Notes: generated by a model not told the origin, from the letters alone. Counted from the stretch's first letter, positions 1 through 8,302 are shown. The stretch is DNA of 64,000 nt from Paenibacillus sp. DMB20 (GCF_000987955.1 NZ_LAZU01000025.1:62001-126000), one strand, 5' to 3'. Translations and numbers: made by a program.

Positions 1-924
1 GAGATCGGCGTCCAATCGACCAACGATCCGACGAACGAGTTGGTGAAGCGCAGACAGAATTTTTCCAAGCTGACGCGCACCGTGACCAAAATCAAGGAAA
101 GCGGCAAAATCGACCAGCATTTGGATCTGATCGCGGGCCTGCCGCTCGAAGACTACGACACGTTCCGCAAAACGTTCAATGACGTGTTTGCCTTGGGGCC
201 GGAGGAGCTGCAGCTGGGCTTTCTGAAAATGCTGCGCGGAACCGGACTGCGGATCGATGCGCCGAAATACCATTACACCTATATGGATCATGCGCCGTAT
301 GAAATCCTCAGCAGCGACGTCTTGCCGTTTTCGGACATCGTGCGGCTGAAGAGGCTCGAAGACGTGCTGGAAAAATACTGGAATGCACATCGTATGGATT
401 ACACGCTGAAATACTTGATGACGCATGAATTTCCTTCACCGTTCGACTTTTTCCAGGAGTTCGGAGATTACTGGGAAGCCCGGGGCTGGCAAAAAATCGG
501 ACATCAGCTGGAGGATTTGTTCACTCGTCTAACTTCCTTCCTTGAGGATAGGAAGACGCCGCGTATGGACGTCATTTCCGGCTTGATGAAATTCGATTAT
601 TTCCTGGGACATAAATATAAGCCTCGTAAAATCTGGTGGGATTTTACTTTGGATAAAGACGAATGGGCCAATCATTTGAAGATTGTTGTCGATCAGGCGG
701 AGGACTTTACCGCAGGTTTCGCCAAGCTGGAAGTCAGCGAGCGGGAACTGCAAAAGCATGCGATGATCGAAGTCCTGCCTTTTGATTTGGACGCCGTTAT
801 ACACCGGAACAGTTCGGGTACCGAAAATGACGGACAACAGGGGAACGCACGCCGCACGATGCTGGTCGTTCTGTATCAGCAGTCGGAAGACGGACGCCCT
901 CAATATTTTACAAAGGCGGTTTAA
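1..924 (+). CDS. B12-binding radical SAM protein (DUF4080-like), 3' part
   Basis: The window opens inside this gene; 307 codons remain and translation is open from base 1. The first residues contain EIGVQS, a stretch typical of a late strand in radical SAM barrels, followed by further barrel sequence (GLPLEDYDTF) and a C-terminal region with the layout of DUF4080 proteins that follow a cobalamin-binding domain. The Cys motif and any B12 domain lie upstream of the window, so the class is inferred from the C-terminal half only. These enzymes are cytosolic; the substrate is not predictable here. The stop is followed 40 bases later by a small gene with its own ribosome binding site. Confidence 0.7.
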   Translation, partial: EIGVQSTNDPTNELVKRRQNFSKLTRTVTKIKESGKIDQHLDLIAGLPLEDYDTFRKTFNDVFALGPEELQLGFLKMLRGTGLRIDAPKYHYTYMDHAPYEILSSDVLPFSDIVRLKRLEDVLEKYWNAHRMDYTLKYLMTHEFPSPFDFFQEFGDYWEARGWQKIGHQLEDLFTRLTSFLEDRKTPRMDVISGLMKFDYFLGHKYKPRKIWWDFTLDKDEWANHLKIVVDQAEDFTAGFAKLEVSERELQKHAMIEVLPFDLDAVIHRNSSGTENDGQQGNARRTMLVVLYQQSEDGRPQYFTKAV

Positions 925-963
925 AATGGACCTTCATCCGGAACTCTAAGGTAAAGAGGAGGG

Positions 964-1134
964 ATGATGATGCGTTCGAACAAGCCGAAACCGTCGATGC
1001 AGGAAGAACCCAAGGCGGCACCGGGAATGGGGCCGAATGAGGTTCTTCAGGAAGAAGCGACCGAAGAAGAAGTGAAGCGCGGCGACTATACGCAGGTGAT
1101 CCGGCTGGCGTTGGATCATACGCCGGAGGATTAG
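964..1134 (+). CDS. small acidic hypothetical protein (56 aa)
   Basis: A short reading frame begins with three consecutive ATG codons directly behind a strong AAAGAGGAGGG ribosome binding site and ends just before a terminator hairpin. The product is rich in Glu, Pro and Lys, with no Cys and no membrane segment; the C-terminal part (DYTQVIRLALDH) could form a short helix. It probably shares a transcript with the radical SAM gene 40 bases upstream. I do not recognise the family. The good ribosome binding site and the position before a terminator are the only arguments that it is real. Confidence 0.55.
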   Translation: MMMRSNKPKPSMQEEPKAAPGMGPNEVLQEEATEEEVKRGDYTQVIRLALDHTPED

Positions 1135-1189
1135 GGAGTGGAAGGCCGCAGGAAATCTTGCGTGAAGTTTAAACATCGTCATACCGCAT

Positions 1190-1233
1190 AAAAAACGGCT
1201 GGGTAGTCCATTCCGGACTCCCAGCCGTTTTTC
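1190..1233. terminator. bidirectional rho-independent terminator
   Basis: A long stem (ACGGCTGGG pairing with CCCAGCCGT, extended by AGTCC/GGACT) is flanked by an A run on the left and a T run on the right. It can serve the rightward small gene and the leftward hydrolase gene. Confidence 0.85.
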
Positions 1234-1255
1234 CGTATTTAAAGTACATATGTGA

Positions 1256-2221
1256 TTACATCGCGGGTTTTGCTTCAGGAGGCTTCCCGCCAGCCTGGGG
1301 CGTGTGCCGTTCAAGCCAGTCCAGCACATGCTCGGCGACCTCGTCCCGGTTGATCTCGTGCAGCATTTCATGCCTTCCGCCGGGGTATAGGCGATATTCA
1401 AGGTCCTGGACGCCCAGCTCCCGATAGAGGTCAATGAGCTTGCGCACGCCTGTTCCGCGCATGCCTACCGGATCCTCATCTCCGGAGAAAATGTAAACCG
1501 GCTTGTTTTTGGCCAGGTTCTTCAGCAGCTTGGGTTTGTGGATCTGCCGCAGCAGCCCGAAAAAATCCCGAAAGAAGCGGGCGGTGCACACCTCGCCGCA
1601 GTACGGATCGTTCACGTAACGATCGACTTCCTCTTCATCCCTGGACAGCCAATCGAAAGGAGTCCGGATCAGACCGAAGCCTTTGCTATACGGGCCGAAG
1701 ACGATCGTATTCAGCATGAGGCTGCGGTGGGTTTCTCCTTGAATCTTGGCCTGAAAGGCTGCAAGGCCCTGGCCGAAGGAGAGCAGGCCGCGCGGACCGT
1801 TGGAGCCTGACAGCATAAAGCCGTGAAATTTTTCCCCATGCTTACACATGATCTTTTGGGTAAGAAAAGAGCCCATGCTGTGGCCAAGCAAGTAATGGGG
1901 AAGCCCGGGATGCTTCTCCCGGATGACTCCTGAGAGAAGGATCAGATCCTCAATCATGCCTTCAAAACCGTTCTCGCCCACGTCTCCCAGCGCCTCCGGC
2001 TTTCCTGCCGTCCTGCCGTGTCCGCGGTGATCATTCACGTAGACGGCATAACCGTGTCCCGTCAGCAGGGAAGCCAACTCGGCATAGCGCTCCCCGGTTT
2101 CGCACATGCCGTGAGCAATCTGGACGACGGCCTTGAACTCCTTGTCGGCTTCCGGCAGCCATTTATACACGAAAATGTTCATTCCCGAATCGTTTAACAT
2201 CGTAAAGGTTTCGGTCTGCAT
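1256..2221 (-). CDS. alpha/beta hydrolase, monoacylglycerol-lipase / lysophospholipase type
   Basis: A 321-residue cytosolic hydrolase of the serine aminopeptidase S33 / monoglyceride lipase group. The nucleophile elbow GHSMG places Ser at about residue 115, the acid is in GDEDPVG near 248-250, and the His is in GGRHEM near 284, so the triad is complete. The oxyanion region HGMCETGERY fits lysophospholipase-like members. The start is chosen at the ATG eight codons inside the open frame because GGAGGTG sits nine bases before it. No signal peptide is visible, so an intracellular acylglycerol or ester is the likely substrate. It is monocistronic and ends at a bidirectional terminator. Confidence 0.85.
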   Translation of the reverse strand: MQTETFTMLNDSGMNIFVYKWLPEADKEFKAVVQIAHGMCETGERYAELASLLTGHGYAVYVNDHRGHGRTAGKPEALGDVGENGFEGMIEDLILLSGVIREKHPGLPHYLLGHSMGSFLTQKIMCKHGEKFHGFMLSGSNGPRGLLSFGQGLAAFQAKIQGETHRSLMLNTIVFGPYSKGFGLIRTPFDWLSRDEEEVDRYVNDPYCGEVCTARFFRDFFGLLRQIHKPKLLKNLAKNKPVYIFSGDEDPVGMRGTGVRKLIDLYRELGVQDLEYRLYPGGRHEMLHEINRDEVAEHVLDWLERHTPQAGGKPPEAKPAM

Positions 2222-2286
2222 CGCGATTTGGCACCTCCACAAATGGTTGGATAGGGTTCCTTACGTTACAGAATGCCGTCGCTCTA

Positions 2287-3255
2287 TTAAGGCAAATAAG
2301 AACGGAGGACGGTTGCGTTTCCTTCAAGCGTGTAAGACCCGAGGTTCGCCGGGAGCAGGAAGCACTGGCCGGAAGTGAAGGGTTGGGACCCGCCATTCCA
2401 TTTCAGTGAGCCTTCACCGTCGCAGGTCACGAGAATCGTAAAGCTGTCCTGGGTCGTCTTGAGGTTCCACGGGCCGCTCACGATCCCTTTTTCAACGATA
2501 AAATAAGGAGACTCTGCCAGCTTCAGCCATTCGCCCGGCACCGCGCTGTCGGTGCTCATTTTGGTAGCTCCCGACCCTTCATAAGCGGTTACGTTCAGGG
2601 AATCCTCAATGTGCAGCTCGCGGGGCTTGCCATCCAGTCCCGGACGGTTGTAATCGTAAATCCGGTACGTCGTGTCGGAGTTTTGCTGGATTTCGGCTAC
2701 CACGACGCCGGCGCAAAGGGCGTGCACGGTACCAGCAGGTATGTAGAACGTATCGCCGGCTTTTACGGGCACTTCCTGAAGGGAATCCATGACCGTGCCG
2801 TTTTCCAAAGCGGTTTTTAAATCCTCGCGGGTTACGCCATCCTTCAGGCCGTAAATGATTTTGGCATCGGGCTTCGCGTCAAGCACGTACCACATTTCGG
2901 TTTTCCCGAGCTCCCCCTTGGGCAGGCCTGCATAATCGTCGGTCGGGTGGACCTGTACGGAGAGATCGTCATTGCAGTCCAGCAGCTTGATCAGGAGCGG
3001 GAAGCGTCCGTTGACTTCGGAAAATCCTTTCGTACCGAACCATTCGCGGCCCAGCTGCTCGCGAACCTGGTCCAAACCCAATCCGGCGAGGTCGCCATTG
3101 ATGACCGCGGTGGTTCCGTTCGGATGGTCGGCGATCATCCAGCCTTCGCCGATATGGCCTTCGGGCAAGCTCAGGCCGAACTGCTCAAGCGCGCGTCCTC
3201 CCCATACACGTTCTTTAAATTCAGGTTGAAATAACAGCGGATACGGTTTCGTCAT
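2287..3255 (-). CDS. manA: mannose-6-phosphate isomerase, class I
   Basis: Interconverts fructose-6-phosphate and mannose-6-phosphate in the cytosol, linking glycolysis to mannose-containing polymers. The 322-residue protein has the zinc-binding set of type I phosphomannose isomerases: Gln and His in SVQVHP (about 101 and 103), Glu in GKTEMWY (120) and His in IPAGTVHAL (about 178). The length matches short Bacillus-type ManA. The start is the ATG beginning MTKPYPLLF; the upstream in-frame stretch lacks a ribosome binding site, although the AAAGGT before this ATG is somewhat distant. It lies between two other leftward genes with about 65-90 base gaps, so it may be transcribed alone. Confidence 0.93.
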   Translation of the reverse strand: MTKPYPLLFQPEFKERVWGGRALEQFGLSLPEGHIGEGWMIADHPNGTTAVINGDLAGLGLDQVREQLGREWFGTKGFSEVNGRFPLLIKLLDCNDDLSVQVHPTDDYAGLPKGELGKTEMWYVLDAKPDAKIIYGLKDGVTREDLKTALENGTVMDSLQEVPVKAGDTFYIPAGTVHALCAGVVVAEIQQNSDTTYRIYDYNRPGLDGKPRELHIEDSLNVTAYEGSGATKMSTDSAVPGEWLKLAESPYFIVEKGIVSGPWNLKTTQDSFTILVTCDGEGSLKWNGGSQPFTSGQCFLLPANLGSYTLEGNATVLRSYLP

Positions 3256-3345
3256 GTTGTGTTCAACTACCTTTCGCCAAAGTTGTGGTAAATCCATGTG
3301 TACATTTGTCCACCGTGAGACTACGCCGGTAGACGCCACCACCTA

Positions 3346-3930
3346 TCATAACGTCTTTTTTCGTTCCAGCGCAATAAGATAAGGCGCATCGGGACGCTGG
3401 ATGCCGCGGTACATAACCGCTTGCGCGGAGCGTTGGGGAAGCGAAGAAGCCCATGCCTCCACGGCCGCGGCCTCCAGGCTGCCGCCATCATGGCCCGGAT
3501 ACAGGACAATGGTAATGACGCCCCCCGGCGCCAGCATTTCCAATGCAGCCTCCAGTGCCGGTATCGTGCTGTCCGGAGAGGTGATGACGGTCTTATCCGA
3601 CGTTTCCGAGGGGAGGTACCCCAGGTTGAACATCACCACGGATGCTTTTCCTTGATATGACGCGGGAATTAAGCTTTTCATGCGGTCATGGCTGCCGTGA
3701 AAAAGCGTCACCTCTGCGAGCATGTCCTCCTTGGCCAAGCGCTGGCGTGTAAGCGCCAGCGCTTCCTCCTGAATGTCAAAAGCAAACACTCGGCCCCGGT
3801 TCCCAGCCGTCCGGGCCAGGAACAGCGTGTCCGCCCCGGTTCCCGCCGTGGCGTCAATGGCGATGCCGCCGGGCTTGAGGCGTTCTGCGGCGAGCTTATG
3901 GGCGAAGCTCAAAACGGAAAGGAAGCCCAT
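3346..3930 (-). CDS. mnmM: MnmM (YtqB) tRNA 5-aminomethyl-2-thiouridine methyltransferase
   Basis: A 194-residue Rossmann methyltransferase, the same length as Bacillus YtqB. The SAM-binding motif DATAGTGAD is at residues 26-34, followed by the acidic end of strand 2 in FDIQ and the family-specific NLGYLP and PGHDGG segments. Members methylate 5-aminomethyl-2-thiouridine to mnm5s2U at tRNA wobble position 34 in Gram-positive bacteria lacking MnmC. The start overlaps the ytqA stop (TGATG) and is preceded inside ytqA by a strong GGAGGGAG, showing translational coupling. The pairing with a YtqA radical SAM gene matches Bacillus subtilis. Confidence 0.9.
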   Translation of the reverse strand: MGFLSVLSFAHKLAAERLKPGGIAIDATAGTGADTLFLARTAGNRGRVFAFDIQEEALALTRQRLAKEDMLAEVTLFHGSHDRMKSLIPASYQGKASVVMFNLGYLPSETSDKTVITSPDSTIPALEAALEMLAPGGVITIVLYPGHDGGSLEAAAVEAWASSLPQRSAQAVMYRGIQRPDAPYLIALERKKTL

Positions 3931-4883
3931 CAGGACTCCCTCCACTGCTTGCCTTGCCATGTGTCGCGGCGCTTCAGCTCCGCATCGATGGCATTCAGCA
4001 CTTCCCATTTTCTCAGGCTCCACATCGGTCCGATCAGAAGGTCGCGCGGCGCGTCGCCCGTCAGGCGATGAACGATCATCTCCGGGGGAAGCATTTCAAG
4101 GCTGTCGACGATCAGCTTGACGTATTCATCCTGTTCCAGAAATCGGAGCAGGCCGGCTTCATACTGCTTCACCATCGGCGTTTTGCGCATAAGATGAAGC
4201 AGGTGGATTTTGATCCCCTGAACGTCCATGCCGGCGACGGCCCGGCCTGTAGCCAGCATCATTTCATGATCCTCCTGCGGCAGCCCGTAAATGATGTGGG
4301 TGCAGACGCGGATGTTATGCTTTCTCAGCTTCTCGACGGCTTTAAGGTAGCATTCGGTGTCATGCGCCCGGTTTATGAGCTCCGAGGTGGAGTCGTGGAT
4401 CGTTTGCAGCCCCATTTCAATCCACAGGTAGGTGCGCTCGTTCAGTTCGGCCAAATATTCGACGACGTCATCGGGAAGGCAGTCCGGGCGGGTCGCGATC
4501 GAAAGGCCTACTACGCCCGGCTGCTGGAGGATGACCTCATAATATTCCCGAAGCTCTTCGACCGGTGCATAGGTATTGGTATAGGCCTGAAAATACCCGA
4601 TATATTTCGCGTTGGGCCATTTCAGGTGCTGCTTGTCCCGGATCGTGTCGAACTGGGTGACCAGATCGTCGCGCCTGCGTCCGGCAAAGTCGCCCGAGCC
4701 TCGGGCGCTGCAGAAGGTGCAGCCTCCCTTGGCGATGGTGCCGTCCCGGTTGGGGCAGGTAAAACCGGCATCAAGCATGACCTTGAACACCTTATCCCGA
4801 AACTGGCTGCGCATTTCGTAGTTCCATGTATGAAATCGTTTATCGCCCCATAGCAGCGGGACGGAAGTGAGCGGTGTATTCAT
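3930..4883 (-). CDS. ytqA: YtqA-family radical SAM protein (TIGR01212 type)
   Basis: A 317-residue radical SAM enzyme. The cluster cysteines are C43, C55 and C58 in CPNRDGTIAKGGCTFC, the spaced variant typical of this family rather than plain CX3CX2C. SIATRPDCLPD, WIEMGLQT and CTHIIYGLP mark further barrel strands. In Bacillus subtilis ytqA lies with ytqB, and recent work places YtqA (called MnmL) in the alternative route from cmnm5U to mnm5U; the partnership here supports that role. The start at MNTPLT is set by AAAGGAGA five bases upstream. It is first in a two-gene coupled operon with mnmM. Confidence 0.9.
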   Translation of the reverse strand: MNTPLTSVPLLWGDKRFHTWNYEMRSQFRDKVFKVMLDAGFTCPNRDGTIAKGGCTFCSARGSGDFAGRRRDDLVTQFDTIRDKQHLKWPNAKYIGYFQAYTNTYAPVEELREYYEVILQQPGVVGLSIATRPDCLPDDVVEYLAELNERTYLWIEMGLQTIHDSTSELINRAHDTECYLKAVEKLRKHNIRVCTHIIYGLPQEDHEMMLATGRAVAGMDVQGIKIHLLHLMRKTPMVKQYEAGLLRFLEQDEYVKLIVDSLEMLPPEMIVHRLTGDAPRDLLIGPMWSLRKWEVLNAIDAELKRRDTWQGKQWRES

Positions 4884-5221
4884 GCAGTTCTCCTTTGCGG
4901 TCTTGGGATATTTCTCATAGTATCCATTCATTTTACTATGTATTGTATCAAAAAACGGCTTCGGGCGTCATGCGTCCCAAAACATCCCGAGAACATCTCT
5001 TGATCACGGTACGGGATATTGTTAAGATATAGGAAAGCATAAAATCTCGGAGTTCATTATATTGCAGAAAAACATCCGTTAAACGCGGTTCCTACACCGA
5101 TTGCAAAACTTTTTATGCAGCAGCCGTTTCATCAAGCCGCATAATGGGTAAACCATATGCAGCGAGTGGAATTCATAATGATGCTTCATCATGGATATAC
5201 TGATACCGTGAGGTGATTGCA
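4884..5221. other. divergent intergenic region between ytqA and a small gene
   Basis: This 338-base stretch must hold the leftward ytqA promoter and the rightward promoter of the small gene. On the leftward strand a TACAAT -10-like box lies about 65 bases before ytqA with a weak ATGACG -35. No clear hairpin, riboswitch or further gene is visible. Confidence 0.4.
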
Positions 5222-5401
5222 ATGAATTCAACGGTTAATACTGAGCCAAAAGAAAGAATTGCTGTGGAGTTTACCCGGGATGAAGCACTGGCGCTGACAG
5301 GCGTGGAATTTAACGCCAACCGCGAGGTCAAAGCTTCCGCCCAGCGAAAAATCCGGGCCGCTTTTGAAAAGACATTTGATTTTGCACCCGAAGAAAGGTA
5401 G
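5222..5401 (+). CDS. small conserved-looking hypothetical protein (59 aa)
   Basis: A short gene starting at ATG behind GAGGTG (six-base spacing); a GTG three codons earlier overlaps that site and is less likely. The protein has a charged N-terminus (EPKERIAVEF) and one amphipathic helix-rich segment (TRDEALALTGVEF, then KASAQRKIRAAFEKTF). No cysteine, signal or membrane segment is present. It is followed by a hairpin with a T-rich tail, consistent with a monocistronic transcript. I do not recognise a named family; reality is supported by start signal and codon use only. Confidence 0.6.
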   Translation: MNSTVNTEPKERIAVEFTRDEALALTGVEFNANREVKASAQRKIRAAFEKTFDFAPEER

Positions 5402-5444
5402 ACTAATCACAGTTTAACTATCGCGGAACCCCAATTCCAAATAT

Positions 5445-5504
5445 AAAGAGGGAGGAACCCTTGTTCTCTGTTATTTGCGGAGAAAAGGCGTTCCTCTTTC
5501 TTTT
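5445..5504 (+). terminator. probable terminator after the small gene
   Basis: GAGGAAC (5452-5458) can pair with GTTCCTC (5490-5496), with TTCTC/GAGAA inside, and a T-rich tail follows. A second short hairpin, AGGAGAA/TTCTCCT, sits at 5558-5577 in the trmB leader. Confidence 0.5.
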
Positions 5505-5682
5505 GAAACAGGGGTGGGTAAAATCCGGGGGCATGCCCTGACTCGGCCAGTATTTTCAGGAGAAACGCCGTTCTCCTTTGAGAAGGACGACGTCGTTTTT
5601 ACTTGGCTCTTTACTTTTGCGGACAAGTTCGTCACAATATTTCAGTATAAGTTAATTCATAGCGAAGTTTCGGAGGTATAAC

Positions 5683-6396
5683 ATGCGTCTACGCGGAAGA
5701 AAAGGCATCCGGGAAAATCTGGAGCAGCAGCAGGATCTGGTCGTTCTTGACCCCCGGCAATATAAAGGGAAGTGGGCTTCCCTGTTTGGCAACGACAAGC
5801 CGATTCATGTGGAATTCGGAATGGGCAAAGGACAGTTTATCAGTCAGATGAGTTACAAACACCGCGATTTCAACTTTATCGGTGTCGATATGTACGACGA
5901 GCTCATCCGCCGGGCAAGCGAGAAAGGCCGCAATGCCTGGTCCGAAGAGGATGTGGAGACACCTCCGAACCTGAAGCTTGCCCTGATGAACATCGAGAAC
6001 GTGGAGGAGGTGTTCGAGCCGGGGGAGATCGAAAGGATTTACTTGAATTTCAGCGATCCCTGGCCAAAGGCGAAGCATGGCCGCCGTCGGTTAACCCACC
6101 CGAGGTTCCTCGATAAATATAAAATGATATTGAATAAGCGCGGCCAGATTCATTTTAAGACCGATTCGGTCAGTCTGTTCGAATTTTCGTTGAATTCCTT
6201 TGCGGATTACGGCCTGCAGATGACCAATATTTCCCTGGACCTGCACAGGGACGGGATTAACGAGGAATTCGTGATGACGGAATATGAAACGAAGTTTGTC
6301 GGGCAGGGGATGAATATCCACCGTTGCGAGGTTATTGTCGGTCCGGAGGCGCTTGCGGAATACCGGAAGGATCGCTTGAAAAAATATGGAATCTAA
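5683..6396 (+). CDS. trmB: tRNA (guanine46-N7)-methyltransferase
   Basis: Makes m7G46 in the variable loop of tRNA using SAM. The 237-residue length matches Bacillus TrmB. Diagnostic segments are HVEFGMGKGQF (SAM loop), FIGVDMYDE (end of strand 2) and the tRNA/catalytic block YLNFSDPWPKAKH, followed by RRLTHPRFL and the C-terminal TEYETKF. The ATG follows CGGAGGTATAAC. The gene is alone, between a small gene and a leftward glycosyltransferase; the downstream spacer carries repeat copy A. Confidence 0.96.
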   Translation: MRLRGRKGIRENLEQQQDLVVLDPRQYKGKWASLFGNDKPIHVEFGMGKGQFISQMSYKHRDFNFIGVDMYDELIRRASEKGRNAWSEEDVETPPNLKLALMNIENVEEVFEPGEIERIYLNFSDPWPKAKHGRRRLTHPRFLDKYKMILNKRGQIHFKTDSVSLFEFSLNSFADYGLQMTNISLDLHRDGINEEFVMTEYETKFVGQGMNIHRCEVIVGPEALAEYRKDRLKKYGI

Positions 6397-6515
6397 AATC
6401 CTGAGGCTTAACATCCCGCCGGGGCTATGATAGCGTTTGCGCGATCTATTTATTTATAGAAGATAAATATTCAAGAGCGAAGCCAGGCAAGACTGCGGCT
6501 GCCGTTCGGCAATTC

Positions 6516-6629
6516 GATAACAAAAACGTCTATCGACGTACTTTCTGAGAAGACAGACCGCATTTAGCGGAAGTTTTTCTTGCGAGATAAGGATGGCAAA
6601 CCCCTGAAGTTTATACTTTCTTATCTCTT
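6516..6629 (+). repeat. two-hairpin dispersed repeat, copy A (forward)
   Basis: A ~114-base element with closely similar copies at 59714-59827 (same orientation) and 52721-52833 (inverted). Arm pair 1 is AAAAAC...GTTTTT, which in the other copies extends to AAGAAAAAC...GTTTTTCTT; arm pair 2 is GAGATAAGGA...TCTTATCTC. It lies downstream of trmB and directly before the terminator of the leftward glycosyltransferase gene. No transposase-like frame is present. Confidence 0.8.
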
Positions 6630-6656
6630 AAAAAAGCTGTCGAAAATTCGACAGCT
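6630..6656 (-). terminator. terminator of the GT28 gene
   Basis: The nine-base perfect stem AGCTGTCGA/TCGACAGCT has a four-base loop and an A run on its left, which is a T tract on the leftward transcript. Confidence 0.85.
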
Positions 6657-6671
6657 CCGGTGCACTCCCTC

Positions 6672-7799
6672 TTAGGGGTGCACCTTTTCATTATCGAGCA
6701 TCTCGAGTATGCTCCGGGCGCTCTGCATCGGATGGTAACGCTGGATATTGTTCAGATTGTGTTCCCGCTGATGGACGATCCGATCATAATCGTTCAGAAG
6801 CCTGTTCATCCATTTGCCGAGTACCTCGAGCGAAGAGATCGCTTCGCCCAAGCCTTGGGCCGTGAAATATTGGAAGTTCTCTTCTTCCTGACCCGGCAGG
6901 GGATGGTGGAACAGCATGGGGATTCCTTTGGCGAGACCTTCGGTGCAGGTCATTCCTCCCGGTTTCGTAACGAGAAGGTCGGAAACCTCCATTAGCTTAT
7001 CGACTTCCCGGGTAAAGCCCAGAATGCGGATATTCGGGTGACGATAGCGGGGATTGGACTCCATCTCCATCCGTGCTTTATCATTATTGCCGAAACAAAA
7101 AATCACCTGGATTTCATCACGCCATCTCGTCAAGTACTCATGAACGACTTGGTCGTTCATGAGCCCCCAGCCTCCCCCCATCACAAGGACGGTGGGCATC
7201 GCCGACAGGCCGAACTTCTCCCGGATTTCTTCTTTGCCGGGATGCTCCCAGAAATCCGGGTGGATCGGAATGCCGGTCACCTGGATTTTGGCCTGGGATA
7301 CACCGCGGTTCAGCAGCTTCCGCTTGACCTCGGGGGTGGAGACGAAATAACGGTCCACCTCGGGGCTGATCCAGGTATCGTGGGCGTCATAGTCGGTAAT
7401 GACAGTGCATAAGGGAACGTCAGTTCCAAGGCGCTTTAGGCGGGAAATGACGGCGCTGGGTATGAAATGCGTGCACACGATGATGTCGGGCCTCAGCTGC
7501 CTCACGACATTTTTGGTGCTTGTATAGAAAATCCGGTGCAGCGCCAAGGCGGTGAACCGGCTAAAGGATTTCTGATGCCGGTACATATAACCGATCAGCC
7601 GCGGCTGGGACGTCAGGGTCTTGCGGTAGGCCGAAATGATCAAAGGAGCCACTTTGGGATTGAGAAAACTGCCGAGTTCCATCACCCGGGGCTGGATGTT
7701 TGGAGACAATTGGCGCAAACTGCTGGAGAGCGCGTAAGCGGCCTGCGTATGACCGGCCCCGAAGCCCTCGGATAACAGCAAAACTCGTTTCTTAGCCAC
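6672..7799 (-). CDS. GT28 glycosyltransferase, MGDG-synthase / UgtP-like family
   Basis: A 375-residue glycosyltransferase of the monogalactosyldiacylglycerol-synthase type. The N-terminal half has SEGFGAGHTQAA (the glycine loop seen in MurG/UgtP-like enzymes) and the acceptor region with TDYDAHDTW; the C-terminal half has VMGGGWGL, the phosphate-binding TKPGGMTCTEG and the LPGQEEEN motif shared with UgtP. Family members transfer hexose from UDP-sugars to diacylglycerol at the inner membrane face. Whether this is the main glycolipid synthase or a paralogue cannot be told. The start is GTG with only a weak GGGTGA upstream; a hairpin terminator follows the stop. Confidence 0.85.
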   Translation of the reverse strand: MAKKRVLLLSEGFGAGHTQAAYALSSSLRQLSPNIQPRVMELGSFLNPKVAPLIISAYRKTLTSQPRLIGYMYRHQKSFSRFTALALHRIFYTSTKNVVRQLRPDIIVCTHFIPSAVISRLKRLGTDVPLCTVITDYDAHDTWISPEVDRYFVSTPEVKRKLLNRGVSQAKIQVTGIPIHPDFWEHPGKEEIREKFGLSAMPTVLVMGGGWGLMNDQVVHEYLTRWRDEIQVIFCFGNNDKARMEMESNPRYRHPNIRILGFTREVDKLMEVSDLLVTKPGGMTCTEGLAKGIPMLFHHPLPGQEEENFQYFTAQGLGEAISSLEVLGKWMNRLLNDYDRIVHQREHNLNNIQRYHPMQSARSILEMLDNEKVHP

Positions 7800-7972
7800 T
7801 CTTTTTCACCCGTTCCTGCAGCGTTATTTCAATATCCCTAACATAATGTCTTTGAGAGTAGAATGCAACCGCTTACGCCGGGTTTTGTCAATAAAAATTT
7901 TGTGTCCGGGATGTCCAATAGCCCCGTTTTTCATTTCGTAAAATGCCAATTAGTGTAAATAAATTGGTGTTA

Positions 7973-8003
7973 TTGACAACAGGGACTTTCGTCCCGATAT
8001 AAC
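7973..8003 (+). promoter_or_regulatory. promoter P1 with 19-base spacer and centred dyad
   Basis: TTGACA (7973-7978) and TATAAC (7998-8003) are separated by 19 bases. The perfect dyad GGGAC-TTTC-GTCCC (7982-7995) sits at the centre of that spacer, as in promoters activated by MerR-family regulators. Confidence 0.5.
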
Positions 8004-8101
8004 AGGCCGGCCGCCGGGGAGGCGGAAATGGAGATTTTCCGAGTATAACGAAGAGTGGCTCCCGGACGCGGAATTTGGCGGAAAGAAGGGTCTGTGGTCT
8101 T

Positions 8102-8130
8102 TTGACTTGTGTCGAGGTTATAGCTACAAT
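8102..8130 (+). promoter_or_regulatory. sigma-A promoter P2 upstream of the GT2 gene
   Basis: TTGACT, a 17-base spacer and TACAAT form a near-consensus promoter reading toward the GT2 gene, 488 bases before its start. A 12-base stem (8143-8192) follows in the putative leader. Confidence 0.65.
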
Positions 8131-8302
8131 GATTCAAACGAGCCGTAAAAGTTTATAAAAATTTGAAGCCCTGACTTAAACTTTTTATGGTTTCAAAACG
8201 TCTTTAATTTAGGGTCGGACAAACTTTCCGAAGAAAATTAGGCAGACGGAGAAATAAAAAGCAAGAAAACGGATGAAAATAAGAACTAATGCCGTTTAAT
8301 CG

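Noticed and set aside
5475..5681. 68-codon frame between the small gene and trmB
   Set aside because: It overlaps the terminator hairpins, has no ribosome binding site and unlikely composition.
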